From Flagellimonas sp. 389 (GTDB lineage: Bacteria > Bacteroidota > Bacteroidia > Flavobacteriales > Flavobacteriaceae), in the NCBI RefSeq assembly GCF_018449435.1, contig NZ_JAHCMU010000019.1, positions 41,968-105,967 on the forward strand: a stretch of DNA of 64,000 bases, in the 5' to 3' direction. The position numbers and the translations under genes are program-made. How positions within the stretch are numbered: the first letter of the stretch is position 1; every line of letters starts with the position of its first letter. This document shows, in pieces, positions 17,343-27,600 of this stretch. Below the pieces are notes generated by a model that was not told the origin of the DNA, did no database searches, and saw only the letters and a program-made list of their open reading frames with translations.

Positions 17343-18511
17343 TTTCTAAAGGCATAAAAACGTCCTAATTCCGATTGAAACATTCCGCCATGACTGTGAC
17401 CAACATCAGGAATTGTTCCAATGGCATGTTTTTTCTTGATGTTGGAACCATAGTAGAACTGTAAGTATTCATAATACGTAAGCCCTCTTTCCAAACGATG
17501 TTTTCCTTGTAAGTTTCCTTCACAAGATGTATCTAAAGATGAACTCTTCAAATCGTTGTCCTGGTTACCCAATAGATATACTACTTCTCGTTTTGGGAAT
17601 TGTGCTCGAATTTGATCTACTCCAATCGTTTCCAAATAATTGGGTAAATCGTCTAACCCATATTTATATTCATTGTAGGCGGTACAATCTGTTTGCGGTT
17701 CTTGAAAGTGAACGGTATTAAAAACTTTTCTGGTATTATCTAGATATAAGTAAGAACTTGGATTGTTTACAATAAATCGTAAAGTAATCCCAGATTTTTT
17801 TAACTCTGAAGGTACTGCGGATGCAGCAGCATATCTGTTTACAAATTGTCCCCCCGCCGAATGTCCAGAAAACACGATGGTTTTCAGATTGGGCAGTTTT
17901 TTTACCAATCGAGTCATTAATGAATCTATAATCGTGAATGAAGAGACTCTACTCTGCCGCGGATTTTTTACTTTATCCTTGGATAGGTTACCTATTTTCC
18001 AACCTCCGCCACTCCAATACAAGTGCTCAGAATCAAGGTTGAATTTCTCAATTTCAGATTCTATTAAAAATTGGGGAGCTATTACCAACAAGGTATCCAA
18101 TTGGTTAGACTCCATTTTGGCAGCAAGCAACATATTTTTATAGTAGGTCCCTGCATTTCTGCTGTTCCCGTGCAATACAATCAATGCACGCGTAATGTTA
18201 ATGTTTTTATCATCAATTGACGTAACATTGGAGAAGTATGGAACTTTAAAGGTGTTACCATCGCTGGAAATGGAAAAGGTTTTATCTCCAATAAGGCCAT
18301 TGGTATCGTTATAGGTCACTAAATTTTCCTTAGTATTTACCGGTAGTTCTTTTTCCAGTTCCATATCTAAAATGTCAAGAAAAGAAGCTATTGAGCGTTG
18401 TGCCGCAAAAGACTTCCCATCAAAAGAAAAAATATCGTAGTCTGTTCCAGATTTAATGATAAATACAACGACCATGGAAGAAAATAGATAGTATAAGTTC
18501 TTAATGTTCAT
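17339..18511 (-). CDS. Secreted alpha/beta hydrolase, paralogue of the next gene upstream
   Basis: A 390-residue serine hydrolase with an N-terminal hydrophobic segment. Visible catalytic parts are ALIVLHGNSRNAGTYY (oxyanion region), FSGHSAGGQFVNRY (nucleophile Ser218), LLGNQDND (acid) and PDVGHSHGG (base). A segment LYWSGGGWKIGN followed by SSFTIIDSLM is shared with its paralogue and is distinctive. Compared with that paralogue it lacks the N-terminal beta-sandwich domain. No enzymatic function can be assigned from the sequence; esters of a polymer or glycan are plausible. It is separated from the paralogue by a hairpin at 18587-18619 and coupled by ATGA overlap to the phosphatase. Confidence 0.78.
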   Translation of the reverse strand: MNIKNLYYLFSSMVVVFIIKSGTDYDIFSFDGKSFAAQRSIASFLDILDMELEKELPVNTKENLVTYNDTNGLIGDKTFSISSDGNTFKVPYFSNVTSIDDKNINITRALIVLHGNSRNAGTYYKNMLLAAKMESNQLDTLLVIAPQFLIESEIEKFNLDSEHLYWSGGGWKIGNLSKDKVKNPRQSRVSSFTIIDSLMTRLVKKLPNLKTIVFSGHSAGGQFVNRYAAASAVPSELKKSGITLRFIVNNPSSYLYLDNTRKVFNTVHFQEPQTDCTAYNEYKYGLDDLPNYLETIGVDQIRAQFPKREVVYLLGNQDNDLKSSSLDTSCEGNLQGKHRLERGLTYYEYLQFYYGSNIKKKHAIGTIPDVGHSHGGMFQSELGRFYAFRK

Positions 18512-18586
18512 AATTTACAGTTGTTACTATTATTATTTTATGTGGCTTTATGATTTAAAATCGCTACTGTACGCAGCTACTAAAGG

Positions 18587-18619
18587 AAAAGGTGCAGCAT
18601 TATCTATGCTACACCTTTT
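18587..18619 (-). terminator. Hairpin between the two hydrolase genes, terminator-like
   Basis: AAAAGGTGCAGCAT and ATGCTACACCTTTT pair over 14 positions with one mismatch around a 5-base loop, and a T-rich tract follows on the minus strand. It would reduce or stop transcription from the SusC/SusD genes before the downstream hydrolase and phosphatase. Confidence 0.6.
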
Positions 18620-18689
18620 ACCAAAGAAACTAACTCAAATAGGACAAGTTTATAAAGTCTTAAATAGAATAATGTTCTATGCTTACGAA

Positions 18690-20153
18690 TCAATTCCTAA
18701 ATATATTTTGCCGACCGATTTCTGATGGATAAATGACTGTGCTACTATGCCCAGCCCCCGGTACAACTAAAATCTTTTGATTTTCCATAATTTCAGGACC
18801 ATAGAAATCCAGTAAATGGTCAAAATAATTTATAGCTCTTTCAAACCTATCCCTTCCCTGAAGAATCGATTCACATTGTTCATTAATACTGGTTTCTTCC
18901 GGAGTAGGGTCATTGTCGTTTTGACCTATTAGATAAGTTACGTTTCTTGTTTTCAATCTATCGCGAATACCATCTGCTCCAACAGCATCTAAATAGGGAT
19001 TTAAATCTTCTAGACCCCATGGATAGATATTATAATCCGAGCACGCTTCAATCGTAAAAGAAAGTGGAACTTCGAATGTGTTTTCAGTACCCAAAGCTTT
19101 ACGTTTATCATCCATATAAGTATATGTACCTGGGTTTACCGGTACAAACTTTAAATCTATGCCCTTTACCTCTAGCTCATCTACTATAGGTGTGGTGGCG
19201 GAATAGCGACATGTAAATTGTGCACCTGCCGAATGACCTGCAAGTACAATTTTTTTAAGGTTGGGATATTTTGCCAAAGTAACCATCAACGAATCCATAA
19301 TGGTGAAAGATGAAACATTTCCTCTTTCCTCCACAGAATTATCACCTACACGCCAGCTATCCTCCCAAAACACATGTGCTTCATCCAGTAAAAATTCGCC
19401 AACTTCTTCATCGCCTATGAATTGAGGCGCTATGAGCAGTAAGGTATCCAAATTACTGTTTTCTACTTGAGCCGCCAGCGTAATATTTTCAAACTGCCCC
19501 TTTGCATTATGCCCCGATCCATGTACTGCAATGACTGCAGTTGTTATAGCCATGTTATCAGTATTCATGATATCCTCACTATTCGAAAAATAAGGAATTT
19601 GAAAGGTCGACGTTCCTACAGGAAACCTAAACTTTTTGTCTCCTATAAAATCTTCTGGATCATTTGGATCAATGGCAACCGTAGGCCCAAAAGTTAAGGT
19701 TATCTTAGTACCACCACTTGCTGAATTGCCAATTACAATACCTTCTTTTGTCTGAAGTTCAAAAACCATGGACCTGTTTTCATTTCTATCCTCTCTATTA
19801 ATAACCTGCTGAAGCAATACTACTCTAGTAATGGCCTCCCCTTTTTCGATAATAAAGGAGCCCGATTTTGGCAAGATAAAATCCTCGCCTTCTACAGCAT
19901 TATTCTCATTTGGAAAGGAAACTGAATACGCTATCTCTATATTCTCATCCGTTTTTGGTCCTTCATATCTCAGTTCCACCATGAACGGCTCAGAATTGGA
20001 GCGATTTACTACAGCGTTATCTGTTGTAAAGTAGACCCTCCGCTCCTCTGATGAAACTTGCATCATCGTTCCTTCATCGTCATCATCGCAAGCGACCATA
20101 GCCAATGCTAGAAAGGCGATTGCCGTATATATTAGTTTTATTTTTTGTTTCAT
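18690..20153 (-). CDS. Surface lipoprotein: Calx-beta-like domain plus alpha/beta hydrolase
   Basis: A 487-residue two-domain lipoprotein (Cys22 followed by DDDDEG, an acidic stretch of the kind seen in surface-export signals). Residues about 35-150 look like a beta-sandwich of the Calx-beta type (NNAVEGEDFILPKSGSFIIEKGE). The rest is an alpha/beta hydrolase with AVIAVHGSGHNAKGQF, nucleophile LAGHSAGAQF, acid in LIGQNDNDP and His in VPGAGHSS. HVFWEDSWRVGDN with SSFTIMDSLM matches the neighbouring paralogue. Begins 9 bases after the IPT/TIG gene. Located at the surface it could process what the SusC/SusD pair imports. Substrate unknown. Confidence 0.8.
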   Translation of the reverse strand: MKQKIKLIYTAIAFLALAMVACDDDDEGTMMQVSSEERRVYFTTDNAVVNRSNSEPFMVELRYEGPKTDENIEIAYSVSFPNENNAVEGEDFILPKSGSFIIEKGEAITRVVLLQQVINREDRNENRSMVFELQTKEGIVIGNSASGGTKITLTFGPTVAIDPNDPEDFIGDKKFRFPVGTSTFQIPYFSNSEDIMNTDNMAITTAVIAVHGSGHNAKGQFENITLAAQVENSNLDTLLLIAPQFIGDEEVGEFLLDEAHVFWEDSWRVGDNSVEERGNVSSFTIMDSLMVTLAKYPNLKKIVLAGHSAGAQFTCRYSATTPIVDELEVKGIDLKFVPVNPGTYTYMDDKRKALGTENTFEVPLSFTIEACSDYNIYPWGLEDLNPYLDAVGADGIRDRLKTRNVTYLIGQNDNDPTPEETSINEQCESILQGRDRFERAINYFDHLLDFYGPEIMENQKILVVPGAGHSSTVIYPSEIGRQNIFRN

Positions 20154-20162
20154 GATAGGTTT

Positions 20163-21863
20163 TTAATTAATTCGATAGGTAATGATAAGTTGCGCACCTT
20201 CCTCTGGATTATCAGCATCATAGGTTTCAGCCTCACGTCCCACATCATTTTGTATAGCTCCAGCGGATACACCTGTAGCTTCAAAAATGAAGTTCATACT
20301 ATTGCCTTGTGCCCAATCAACTCTTGCAATAATTTCACTAATGATAGTGGAAATGTCAACTGTAGTTGTATCTTCAATAGGGGTGTCGGAACCTATCCAT
20401 TCTGGAATATTCCATACTGCATTGGCTGTGGTTAAAGGTCGATTCGATAGATTATTTATATCTTCAGTGTACGCTACAGCATTTCCGATATTCTCTCCAA
20501 AAATCGTCATTTCAGTAGGGTCTGCTCCTTCAGTTTGGTCTGCCACAAAAATTATACTTGCAGATTCGATTGTTACGCCATCTGGTATATCTACATTATT
20601 GAAGCGAAGTCCAATTTTTTGAAGACCAACAGGGTCTCCGCCGTCTGTAAATGTGTCAAATTCCCCTAATTCCAAATCACCACTGGTTAGTAGCATTCTT
20701 CCGTCCTCTGCTTCTTCAACATCGTCGTTTTCATTATTAATAGCTATGGTTATTGTAACAATACTATTGTCAACAATAAAATCAATAGTGCTAGCCCCTA
20801 CTTCACCATCGACTTCTACGGTTATTGGACCTATCTCAGAGCCATCAGGCACTAAGACCGTTAGAGACGTTTCCGCACTTTCTGTTACCTCAGCAACAGT
20901 TCCATTAAAGCGAACAATATTTTCATCTAGAATAGGACTAAAGTTAGCGCCATTAATAATCACTTCGGATTCAGGAGCTGCGGTTTCAGGTGAAAAAGAT
21001 GCTATCGTGGGCACCGTGGCAAAATCTGTTTCGCTAAGGGCCAACAATTGTTCTATTTCAACTGCTATTTTTCCAGAATTGGCCTCTGGAGGAACAATTA
21101 CCGTTAAACTTGTCGTTGAGGCCGAAACCACTTCCGCAAGTACACCATTGAAGGTGACATTATTGTTTACAGCTACGCGACTAAAATTAGTTCCCATTAG
21201 GGTTATTTCTTCACCTGCTACACCTTTTATAGGTTCAAAAGAAAGAATTACCGGTGTTATCGTAAAGATTTCCAAAGTAGCCGTTTGTTCCTGTACTTCA
21301 ATAGTTAGTGGTCCAGTTGTTGCGCCTGCAGGTATTTTCACTTCAAGTTCTGTTGCGGAAGCGTTGACAATTTCTGCTTCTATACTGTTAAACCTCACTA
21401 TATTCTCTTCAACCGTGGCCCCAAAGTTTAACCCTTTAATGGTTATTGTTTCTCCTACTGCTGCCCCGGTAACACTCAATTCTGAAATAGAAGGAGCTGG
21501 AAATACCGTAAAAACCGGTCCTTCGATAGTAAACTTTGCTTTTGAAACAGAAATAGGACCTGTGGTAGCTCCCTCGGGAACTGTTACCGTAAGTAATGTA
21601 TCCGTTGCAGCAGTTACCGTTGCGGAAACTTCATTAAAACTAACTTTATTGTTCACGGGGACCGGGCTAAAATCCGTACCCTTTATTAAAACAGTTGCGC
21701 CTACATCAGCTCTAGCCGGCGCAATACTGAAAATAGTCTGTTCTATCTCTGCATCGGGAATCACCTTAAAGTCCTCATCTTCGCAAGATTCAATACTCAG
21801 AACAACTAGTAAAACCGAAAAGGCAATTGCTAATACCCTTATTAATTTATATTGTGTTTTCAT
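20163..21863 (-). CDS. IPT/TIG-repeat surface lipoprotein
   Basis: A 566-residue lipoprotein (Cys27, then EDEDF). It carries four tandem IPT/TIG beta-sandwich repeats at about 42-110, 125-190, 207-273 and 285-350, each with a pattern like GTDFSPVPVNNKVSFNEVSA and ending VPEGATTGPISV. The last 190 residues resemble a DNRLRE-like jelly-roll (LRFNNVDIPDGVTIESASIIF and WAQGNSMNFIFEATG). IPT/TIG lipoproteins next to SusD often bind the locus substrate and act as spacers at the surface. No catalytic motif. Sits between a lipoprotein gene and the hydrolase lipoprotein gene in a tightly spaced operon. Confidence 0.88.
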   Translation of the reverse strand: MKTQYKLIRVLAIAFSVLLVVLSIESCEDEDFKVIPDAEIEQTIFSIAPARADVGATVLIKGTDFSPVPVNNKVSFNEVSATVTAATDTLLTVTVPEGATTGPISVSKAKFTIEGPVFTVFPAPSISELSVTGAAVGETITIKGLNFGATVEENIVRFNSIEAEIVNASATELEVKIPAGATTGPLTIEVQEQTATLEIFTITPVILSFEPIKGVAGEEITLMGTNFSRVAVNNNVTFNGVLAEVVSASTTSLTVIVPPEANSGKIAVEIEQLLALSETDFATVPTIASFSPETAAPESEVIINGANFSPILDENIVRFNGTVAEVTESAETSLTVLVPDGSEIGPITVEVDGEVGASTIDFIVDNSIVTITIAINNENDDVEEAEDGRMLLTSGDLELGEFDTFTDGGDPVGLQKIGLRFNNVDIPDGVTIESASIIFVADQTEGADPTEMTIFGENIGNAVAYTEDINNLSNRPLTTANAVWNIPEWIGSDTPIEDTTTVDISTIISEIIARVDWAQGNSMNFIFEATGVSAGAIQNDVGREAETYDADNPEEGAQLIITYRIN

Positions 21864-21885
21864 TTTTATTTTTTAAAGAGTTTGT

Positions 21886-23061
21886 CTATTCCGGAAGATA
21901 AATTAGCATCTCATCAAAATAGATGAACTCAGAATTAGCTCCTGTTTTTGCATCTATTTTTAAGGTATATGCAGTGACCCCCTCAAAAAGCTCGGTGGTG
22001 GCTACATTCCATTGTCCCATATATGCCGTTTCAATATCATCGCCCTCAGGGTCATCATCACCTATAATGTCAATAAGTGTTATGATCTCACTCATGCCAC
22101 CTTGCTCCACCTCCGCAGTAATCGTCAAAAAATCATCGTCTTCCCAACTGGTATCTCCGGGGAAAAACTGTATTCGTATACCGGTTTGAGGGTGAACGTT
22201 TGGGTCTATCACAAACCGATCAAAGAGAATGGTCAGTACACCATCGGTATCTTCTAGCCTATACGCTTGCTGACCTCCGTCAAAAAAACCTCCTACCAGA
22301 GAACCGTCCGTGGTCACACCAATGTTTTCATCATCAAACCCTGGACTGCTCACACTAAAATCAGGATTTGAGAAAAAAGTTCTAAACCCAATTTCATTTT
22401 CACCTATTGGACCTGCTGCTGTATGTTGTACCGAAGGCTGTCCCGGGTTATTGAAAAGTTCTCCTTCTGCAATGGGGTCGGCCCTTTCATAATCGCTTGC
22501 GGAACCAAAAGGCTCTTCAAAAAAAGTTCCACCAATATTGGGTGGCGGTGGGAAAATAAATTTTAAGGAAAAAGTTATCGCTTGGTTGAAAGCCGGATTA
22601 TCAAATAATTGAGGACCTGCTTCGCCTCCATTGTTTGTATTGGTACTGGAATCGAAATCCGTAGGAACCCCGCTAAATACTCCATCAGTAGTGGTCACTG
22701 TGGCAACAAATTCCAAAGGTATTGTTATATCAAACTCTTCAGGAGTTAGGTTCAAAGCTGTTAAAATATCGCTTCCCTTTATAACCAAGTCGCTGGGAAA
22801 AGTTGTTATTGTGATAAACTTATCAATGGTTACATCTTCATAGCTCATAGACAATTCATAGGAAATAATATTGTTATTGGGATCTTCGATTCCATGAGAA
22901 AATTCGGTAGTTTCTATAGCTAAAAAATCAAGCGTGAATGCACTTGGAACGGTTTCCCATACTACTAATCCGCCTCTTGTAAAATTTTCACCTAGCACAT
23001 CGCTGGTATCGTTACAGGATATTCCAAATACCAATAACAGTAATACATATATTTTTTTCAT
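21886..23061 (-). CDS. Lipoprotein of the SusC/SusD locus, function unknown
   Basis: About 391 residues from the ATG at 23061, with a lipobox ending in Cys16 (VFGISC). The first ATG, three codons earlier, is possible. The protein is rich in Asp, Glu, Phe and Pro and mostly beta-like, with a final segment (ATTELFEGVTAYTLKIDAKTG) typical of carbohydrate-binding-like sandwich domains. No enzyme motif. Its place directly after SusD fits the SusE/SusF position, where surface lipoproteins bind substrate. Spacing is 16 bases from the SusD stop and 22 bases to the IPT/TIG gene. Confidence 0.75.
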   Translation of the reverse strand: MKKIYVLLLLVFGISCNDTSDVLGENFTRGGLVVWETVPSAFTLDFLAIETTEFSHGIEDPNNNIISYELSMSYEDVTIDKFITITTFPSDLVIKGSDILTALNLTPEEFDITIPLEFVATVTTTDGVFSGVPTDFDSSTNTNNGGEAGPQLFDNPAFNQAITFSLKFIFPPPPNIGGTFFEEPFGSASDYERADPIAEGELFNNPGQPSVQHTAAGPIGENEIGFRTFFSNPDFSVSSPGFDDENIGVTTDGSLVGGFFDGGQQAYRLEDTDGVLTILFDRFVIDPNVHPQTGIRIQFFPGDTSWEDDDFLTITAEVEQGGMSEIITLIDIIGDDDPEGDDIETAYMGQWNVATTELFEGVTAYTLKIDAKTGANSEFIYFDEMLIYLPE

Positions 23062-23077
23062 TGTGTACATTGTTTTG

Positions 23078-24667
23078 TTATTTGATAAAACCAGCTGGAT
23101 TCGTATCCCAAAAAACCTGGGTCGTAATGGAACGCTGACTTAGTTGATTGTTATTGTTTATAGCATCTTCGGGTACCGAAAACGACCTTGGAAAAGGAGT
23201 ATTGCTATCGAAAATCGGTGAATTGAAAATATTTGGCAAACCTGTGCGCCTATAGCCGTTATAGGATTCTGTCGAATTCCCGTAAGACGCCAAGTAATAT
23301 TCTTTTAAAATAATGTTTAGCTTTCCGTTATCATCGGCTATAACAAATGCGCCCAATACCTCGGCCACATAAGCATCTACTTGTTCTTGGGTAGCGGCAA
23401 AATCAGAGCTTGTTGCTACGCCACCGGCAAAATTCAATACCTTATCCATTGATTTTCGTATCCCCGACTCCAATAGTAGTGTTGCATCATCATTTGTGCC
23501 TAGAGTCAACGCAGCTTCGGCCCTTAAAAAATCCACAAATGAGGATAACAATATGGGTAAGATCCCTGCTCCAAGTTGATTTTGAGTATCTATGGCAAAA
23601 TCTGGATCACCTGGATTGTCCTCATCAAATGTACCGCCTACGGGATATAGACCATAGGTTGCCCTAAAAATTGCATCGGTAGACCTTGATCTGGTATCGC
23701 CGTGATCTCTGCCATAATATGAATTGCCCAAATAACAAAAATCAAAATTGCTTGCCCCCACACAACCCAATAGGTCATTTGAGGGGTCTGCATCGCTCTG
23801 ACGGTAAACATAGTATCGAATCCTTGGATCTGGACTACTTTTATCGTTAAGCAACAAATTAAGAAAATCATTGCCTAAAAATGATCCAAACCCTCCTGGC
23901 TCATATCCCACATTAAAGTCTGGATGACGACTATTGGGATCTACAGCACTTGTTCCATATTGAAATTGAAAATCGTCCTCTGGGGCAATTAAATCGTTTT
24001 CTTCTAATAAAGTGTTGATTTTGGCGGTATCTCCCATATTGACCAACATCTTTAATTGTAGTGATTTTGCCAGCTTAATCCATTTATCGGCGTCACCATC
24101 ATAGAACAAATCGTTGACAGGTGCTATTGTGGCATTACTTAAATCATCAATAGCTGTATCCAACTGCTCTAGTACCGTATTGTAGATAACCTCATCATCT
24201 TCTGGCTTGGGATTAAGGATACCTTCATCTGGCCTATTGGCTTCGGAGAAAGGGATATCCCCTAAATAATCCACCATCATTATTGTTGAGAAAGAGGTCA
24301 ACACCATTGACATCCCCCTGTGAAACAATAAATCATCATTTCCTTCCGCTAAATTCTCTATAATGATTGCATCCTGTGAATAGGCAAAATATTCTGTGTA
24401 CTCACCATTCAAGACCGTTGGTCCAGCTACATCTGTGTAGCTTTCGTTCAGATAAGTGTAGCGCATCACTTCGTCCGTAGTTCGGTTTAAACTTTGAATT
24501 AAATCTGCCGTTTCTTTCTGTACATTGTTTAATAAAAAATTTGGATTTGCTTGGTCTGGTGTCAGCAAATTTGGATTTTCCTGAAAGCTTTCATCGAAAG
24601 CACCCAGCTCACATGAAGCGAACAGCACTACAACAAAAATGCTTGTTAGTATTGTTATTTTTTTCAT
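23078..24667 (-). CDS. SusD-like lipoprotein (SusD_2 type)
   Basis: A 529-residue nutrient-binding lipoprotein (Cys19 in LFASC). The N-terminal LLTPDQANPNFLLNNVQKET, MVLTSFSTIMMVDYLGDIPF and KWIKLAKSLQLKMLVNMGD are the hallmarks of the SusD-like_2 family. The C-terminal YLASYGNSTESYNGYRRTG also fits. This subgroup pairs with SusC proteins whose substrates are often not classic polysaccharides. Encoded 15 bases after the SusC gene and presumably its lid. Confidence 0.92.
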   Translation of the reverse strand: MKKITILTSIFVVVLFASCELGAFDESFQENPNLLTPDQANPNFLLNNVQKETADLIQSLNRTTDEVMRYTYLNESYTDVAGPTVLNGEYTEYFAYSQDAIIIENLAEGNDDLLFHRGMSMVLTSFSTIMMVDYLGDIPFSEANRPDEGILNPKPEDDEVIYNTVLEQLDTAIDDLSNATIAPVNDLFYDGDADKWIKLAKSLQLKMLVNMGDTAKINTLLEENDLIAPEDDFQFQYGTSAVDPNSRHPDFNVGYEPGGFGSFLGNDFLNLLLNDKSSPDPRIRYYVYRQSDADPSNDLLGCVGASNFDFCYLGNSYYGRDHGDTRSRSTDAIFRATYGLYPVGGTFDEDNPGDPDFAIDTQNQLGAGILPILLSSFVDFLRAEAALTLGTNDDATLLLESGIRKSMDKVLNFAGGVATSSDFAATQEQVDAYVAEVLGAFVIADDNGKLNIILKEYYLASYGNSTESYNGYRRTGLPNIFNSPIFDSNTPFPRSFSVPEDAINNNNQLSQRSITTQVFWDTNPAGFIK

Positions 24668-24682
24668 CTTATTTGATTTTTA

Positions 24683-27600
24683 TTAGAAGTTAACGGACAC
24701 CGTTAACGCATATCTTTTTGTTGTAGGTGTTGACAAGCCGCTAGTTTCCGGATCGTAATTGATTCCAGCTGGAAAATTGGGTGCATGGAAGAATACATTT
24801 CTACCACTTAACCTAAAGTCAACACTTGAAAATGGTAAGTTTTTGAATGTCTTTCTATTAAGATTGTATGATAAAGCTACCTCACGAATCCTAAATACAG
24901 AAGCATCAAAAGTATTGTTTTCATCGGCTTCGTAGAAGTTAGAAAATACAGCGTTGTTACCAGTAACCTGAATATTGTTTGGTATGGTATTGCCATTGGC
25001 GTCCAGCAATGGCCTTCCAGTTGATATATCGCCAAAGACCCCAGGTATTACAAAACTACCTTCCCTGTTTTCCGTATCGGTGGTCACACCACGTTCCAAA
25101 AGAATTTCAAACAACGAAGATTCCTCATCGCCGCCATGGGTATATTCCAACTGTGTTGACAAGGTGAAGTTTTTGTATCGAAATGTATGTATGGAAGTAG
25201 CTCTAAAATCTGGTCTTACGTTTCCTATGATTTCATCCTGCAAGCCCACATCATCGTTAATGATAAGCACTCCCGTAGCTGGATTTACGAGAGCATTTCC
25301 CTCTGAATCACGAACTACATAACTTCCTGTAAAAACACCCAGTTCTTCTCCTTCAATTAAAAACTCCCCTGCATCCTCATCAATCCTTCTCGTAATATCT
25401 CCCGGTAAATCAACTACAACAGATTCAAAAGTTGTAAATGTATTTCTTATATCCCAGTTGAAATCAGACCCTCTGAACAGTTTCACACCCAAGTCCAGTT
25501 CCAGACCTTCAGTATCTACTCTACCAGCGTTGATTATAGTTCTTGTGAAACCTGTTGCTGGGGCAATACCCGTTTCAAATATTTGGTTATCTGAAATCCT
25601 TGAAAACACAGATGCCTGTAGTGTTACCGCATTATCAAAAAAGTTACCTTCGAGCCCTAGTTCAAACTCCCGGTGGAGTTCTGGTTTCAAATTTGGACTA
25701 GCAAATCTATTGAACAGAGAGTTAGTTACTATGAGGTTGCCATTGATATCACTAAACTCTCTCGGATCCGAAGACAGACTCTGCCTTGTATTAAATCTAT
25801 CTGGAAATCCTGATGAAGTGGCATAAGCCCCCCTTATCTTTAAATAATTGACAAAACTATTCGAAAAATCAAAGGCAGAAGTTGGTATAAAGGATATGGA
25901 AATCCCAGGATAGAATAGGTTTTGGTTATCTTGTTCCACTGTTGAGCCCTTATCCAACCTTCCGGACAAATTTAAATAAAGATATCTGTTATAATCAAAT
26001 TCAAACTGACCAAAAACACCTAGAAGATTGTCCTTATTTTCATCATAATCCCCTTCTCCCGGTGTTCTAAAATTATTAGGGCGTAAAAATCCGTATACTA
26101 TTTGATTGGTATATTCAGAGTCTAAAGATCTGAAGGTCTCATATCTTGAATTAACACCCAATTGCGATTCAAAACTCAGTTTATCCGAAAGTTGATAATT
26201 AGACCCAAAAATCAATGTGTTGTCAACATCAAATTCCGCATTGGCCGTTAGGTCCAAGGAACCTAATGATGCTTCATCACCTAATCCGCCGCGATTTCTG
26301 AAATCCAAACGATTGAAAGTTTCAACTTGAAGCCCTCCCCTGTAGGTCAAACTATGGTGTTTTCCCAATTGATAGTTTAGATTTACAGTTCCGTTTACCC
26401 TGCGAATAATATCCTCTCGACCTGTATTATTTATTGTCCATCTTGGATTTTCGCTATCGGTCCTATAGTACACATTGCTGCCATCGACAGGATCTTGAAA
26501 GGGTAAATTCTGAATGTCCAAATTTCTGGGTATGATGTAAAGGTTGGATAGAATATCCGAGCCATCATCATCATCATCATCAATAGCAGTGTAAGAATTT
26601 CTTTTTCTGGAGCTAAACGATAAAGACGCGGATAACTTTAATTTATCGGTTAGTTGAGAAGTCCCGCCTACGCTAATATTGAATCTATTAAAATCATTAT
26701 TACCAAGTATCCCTCCTTCATCTGTATATCCTAAAGAGAAATTCAACGAAGTTTTTTCTCCTGTAGCGGTTAAATTCAAAGAAGTTACACTACCTATACC
26801 CGTATTAAAAAAGTCACGTACATTATTCGGAGCCGCTTCGAAAGGAACTTCGACACCTGCGAATTCTGGAAAACGGGAATCATTAGCTAGGGGATGTGGT
26901 ACAAAATCAATAGCATCAAAGCGTGCACCATTGCTGCCAAAATTTCCTATGGTACTTGCATCGGTAACTCCATTGTTTCCTGCCCCAAACGTATTCTGGA
27001 AATCTGGTAGGTTAGCAACGGTGTTCGTATAGGATGTTTGGGTGATATTAGCGGTAAAGCTTTTCTTCCCAACTTTTGCACTACCCGTCTTTGTTTCAAT
27101 AAGGATAACACCATTTCGACCTTGACTACCATATAAAACCGAGGCATTCAAACCTTTAAGAATAGTAATATCTGCAATGGAATTTGGGTCAATATCGATA
27201 AGGTTGCCCGAAAACACCACATTATCGACTACTATGAGTGCGCCATTACCTTGGTTAAGGGACAAATTACCCCTAACCCTTATATTTGCAGTGGCTCCAC
27301 TACTACCATCGGTAGGAAAAATTCGAACCCCAGATATTTTACCCTGTAACGTTCTGGCCACATCGGCCTCTGGGCGTGCATCTGTTTCATCGGTATCTAC
27401 TTTAGATAACGCATATCCCAAAGCTTTTCTTGATTTTGCAATACCTTGTGCTACTACCACAACCTCATCCAATTCGCTAGTACTTTCTTTAAGGGTTACA
27501 CTCATGAATGAGGCTTGCGCTGGTAATTCTTTGCTAAGAAACCCAATGGATGTAAAAACCAAGGTTGCTCCCTCTTCTACGTTGAACTGAAAATTTCCGT

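Noticed and set aside
13953..18618. A 13-base match ATGCTACACCTTT at 13953 and 18606
   Set aside because: Too short in AT-rich DNA and each copy lies in a different hairpin context, so a shared function is not supported.
20653..21876. A 407-codon plus-strand open frame opposite the IPT/TIG lipoprotein gene
   Set aside because: It is antisense to a protein with clear repeats and a lipoprotein signal, its translation is low-complexity Ser/Thr/Val, and it owes its length to the repeated codon pattern of the true gene.
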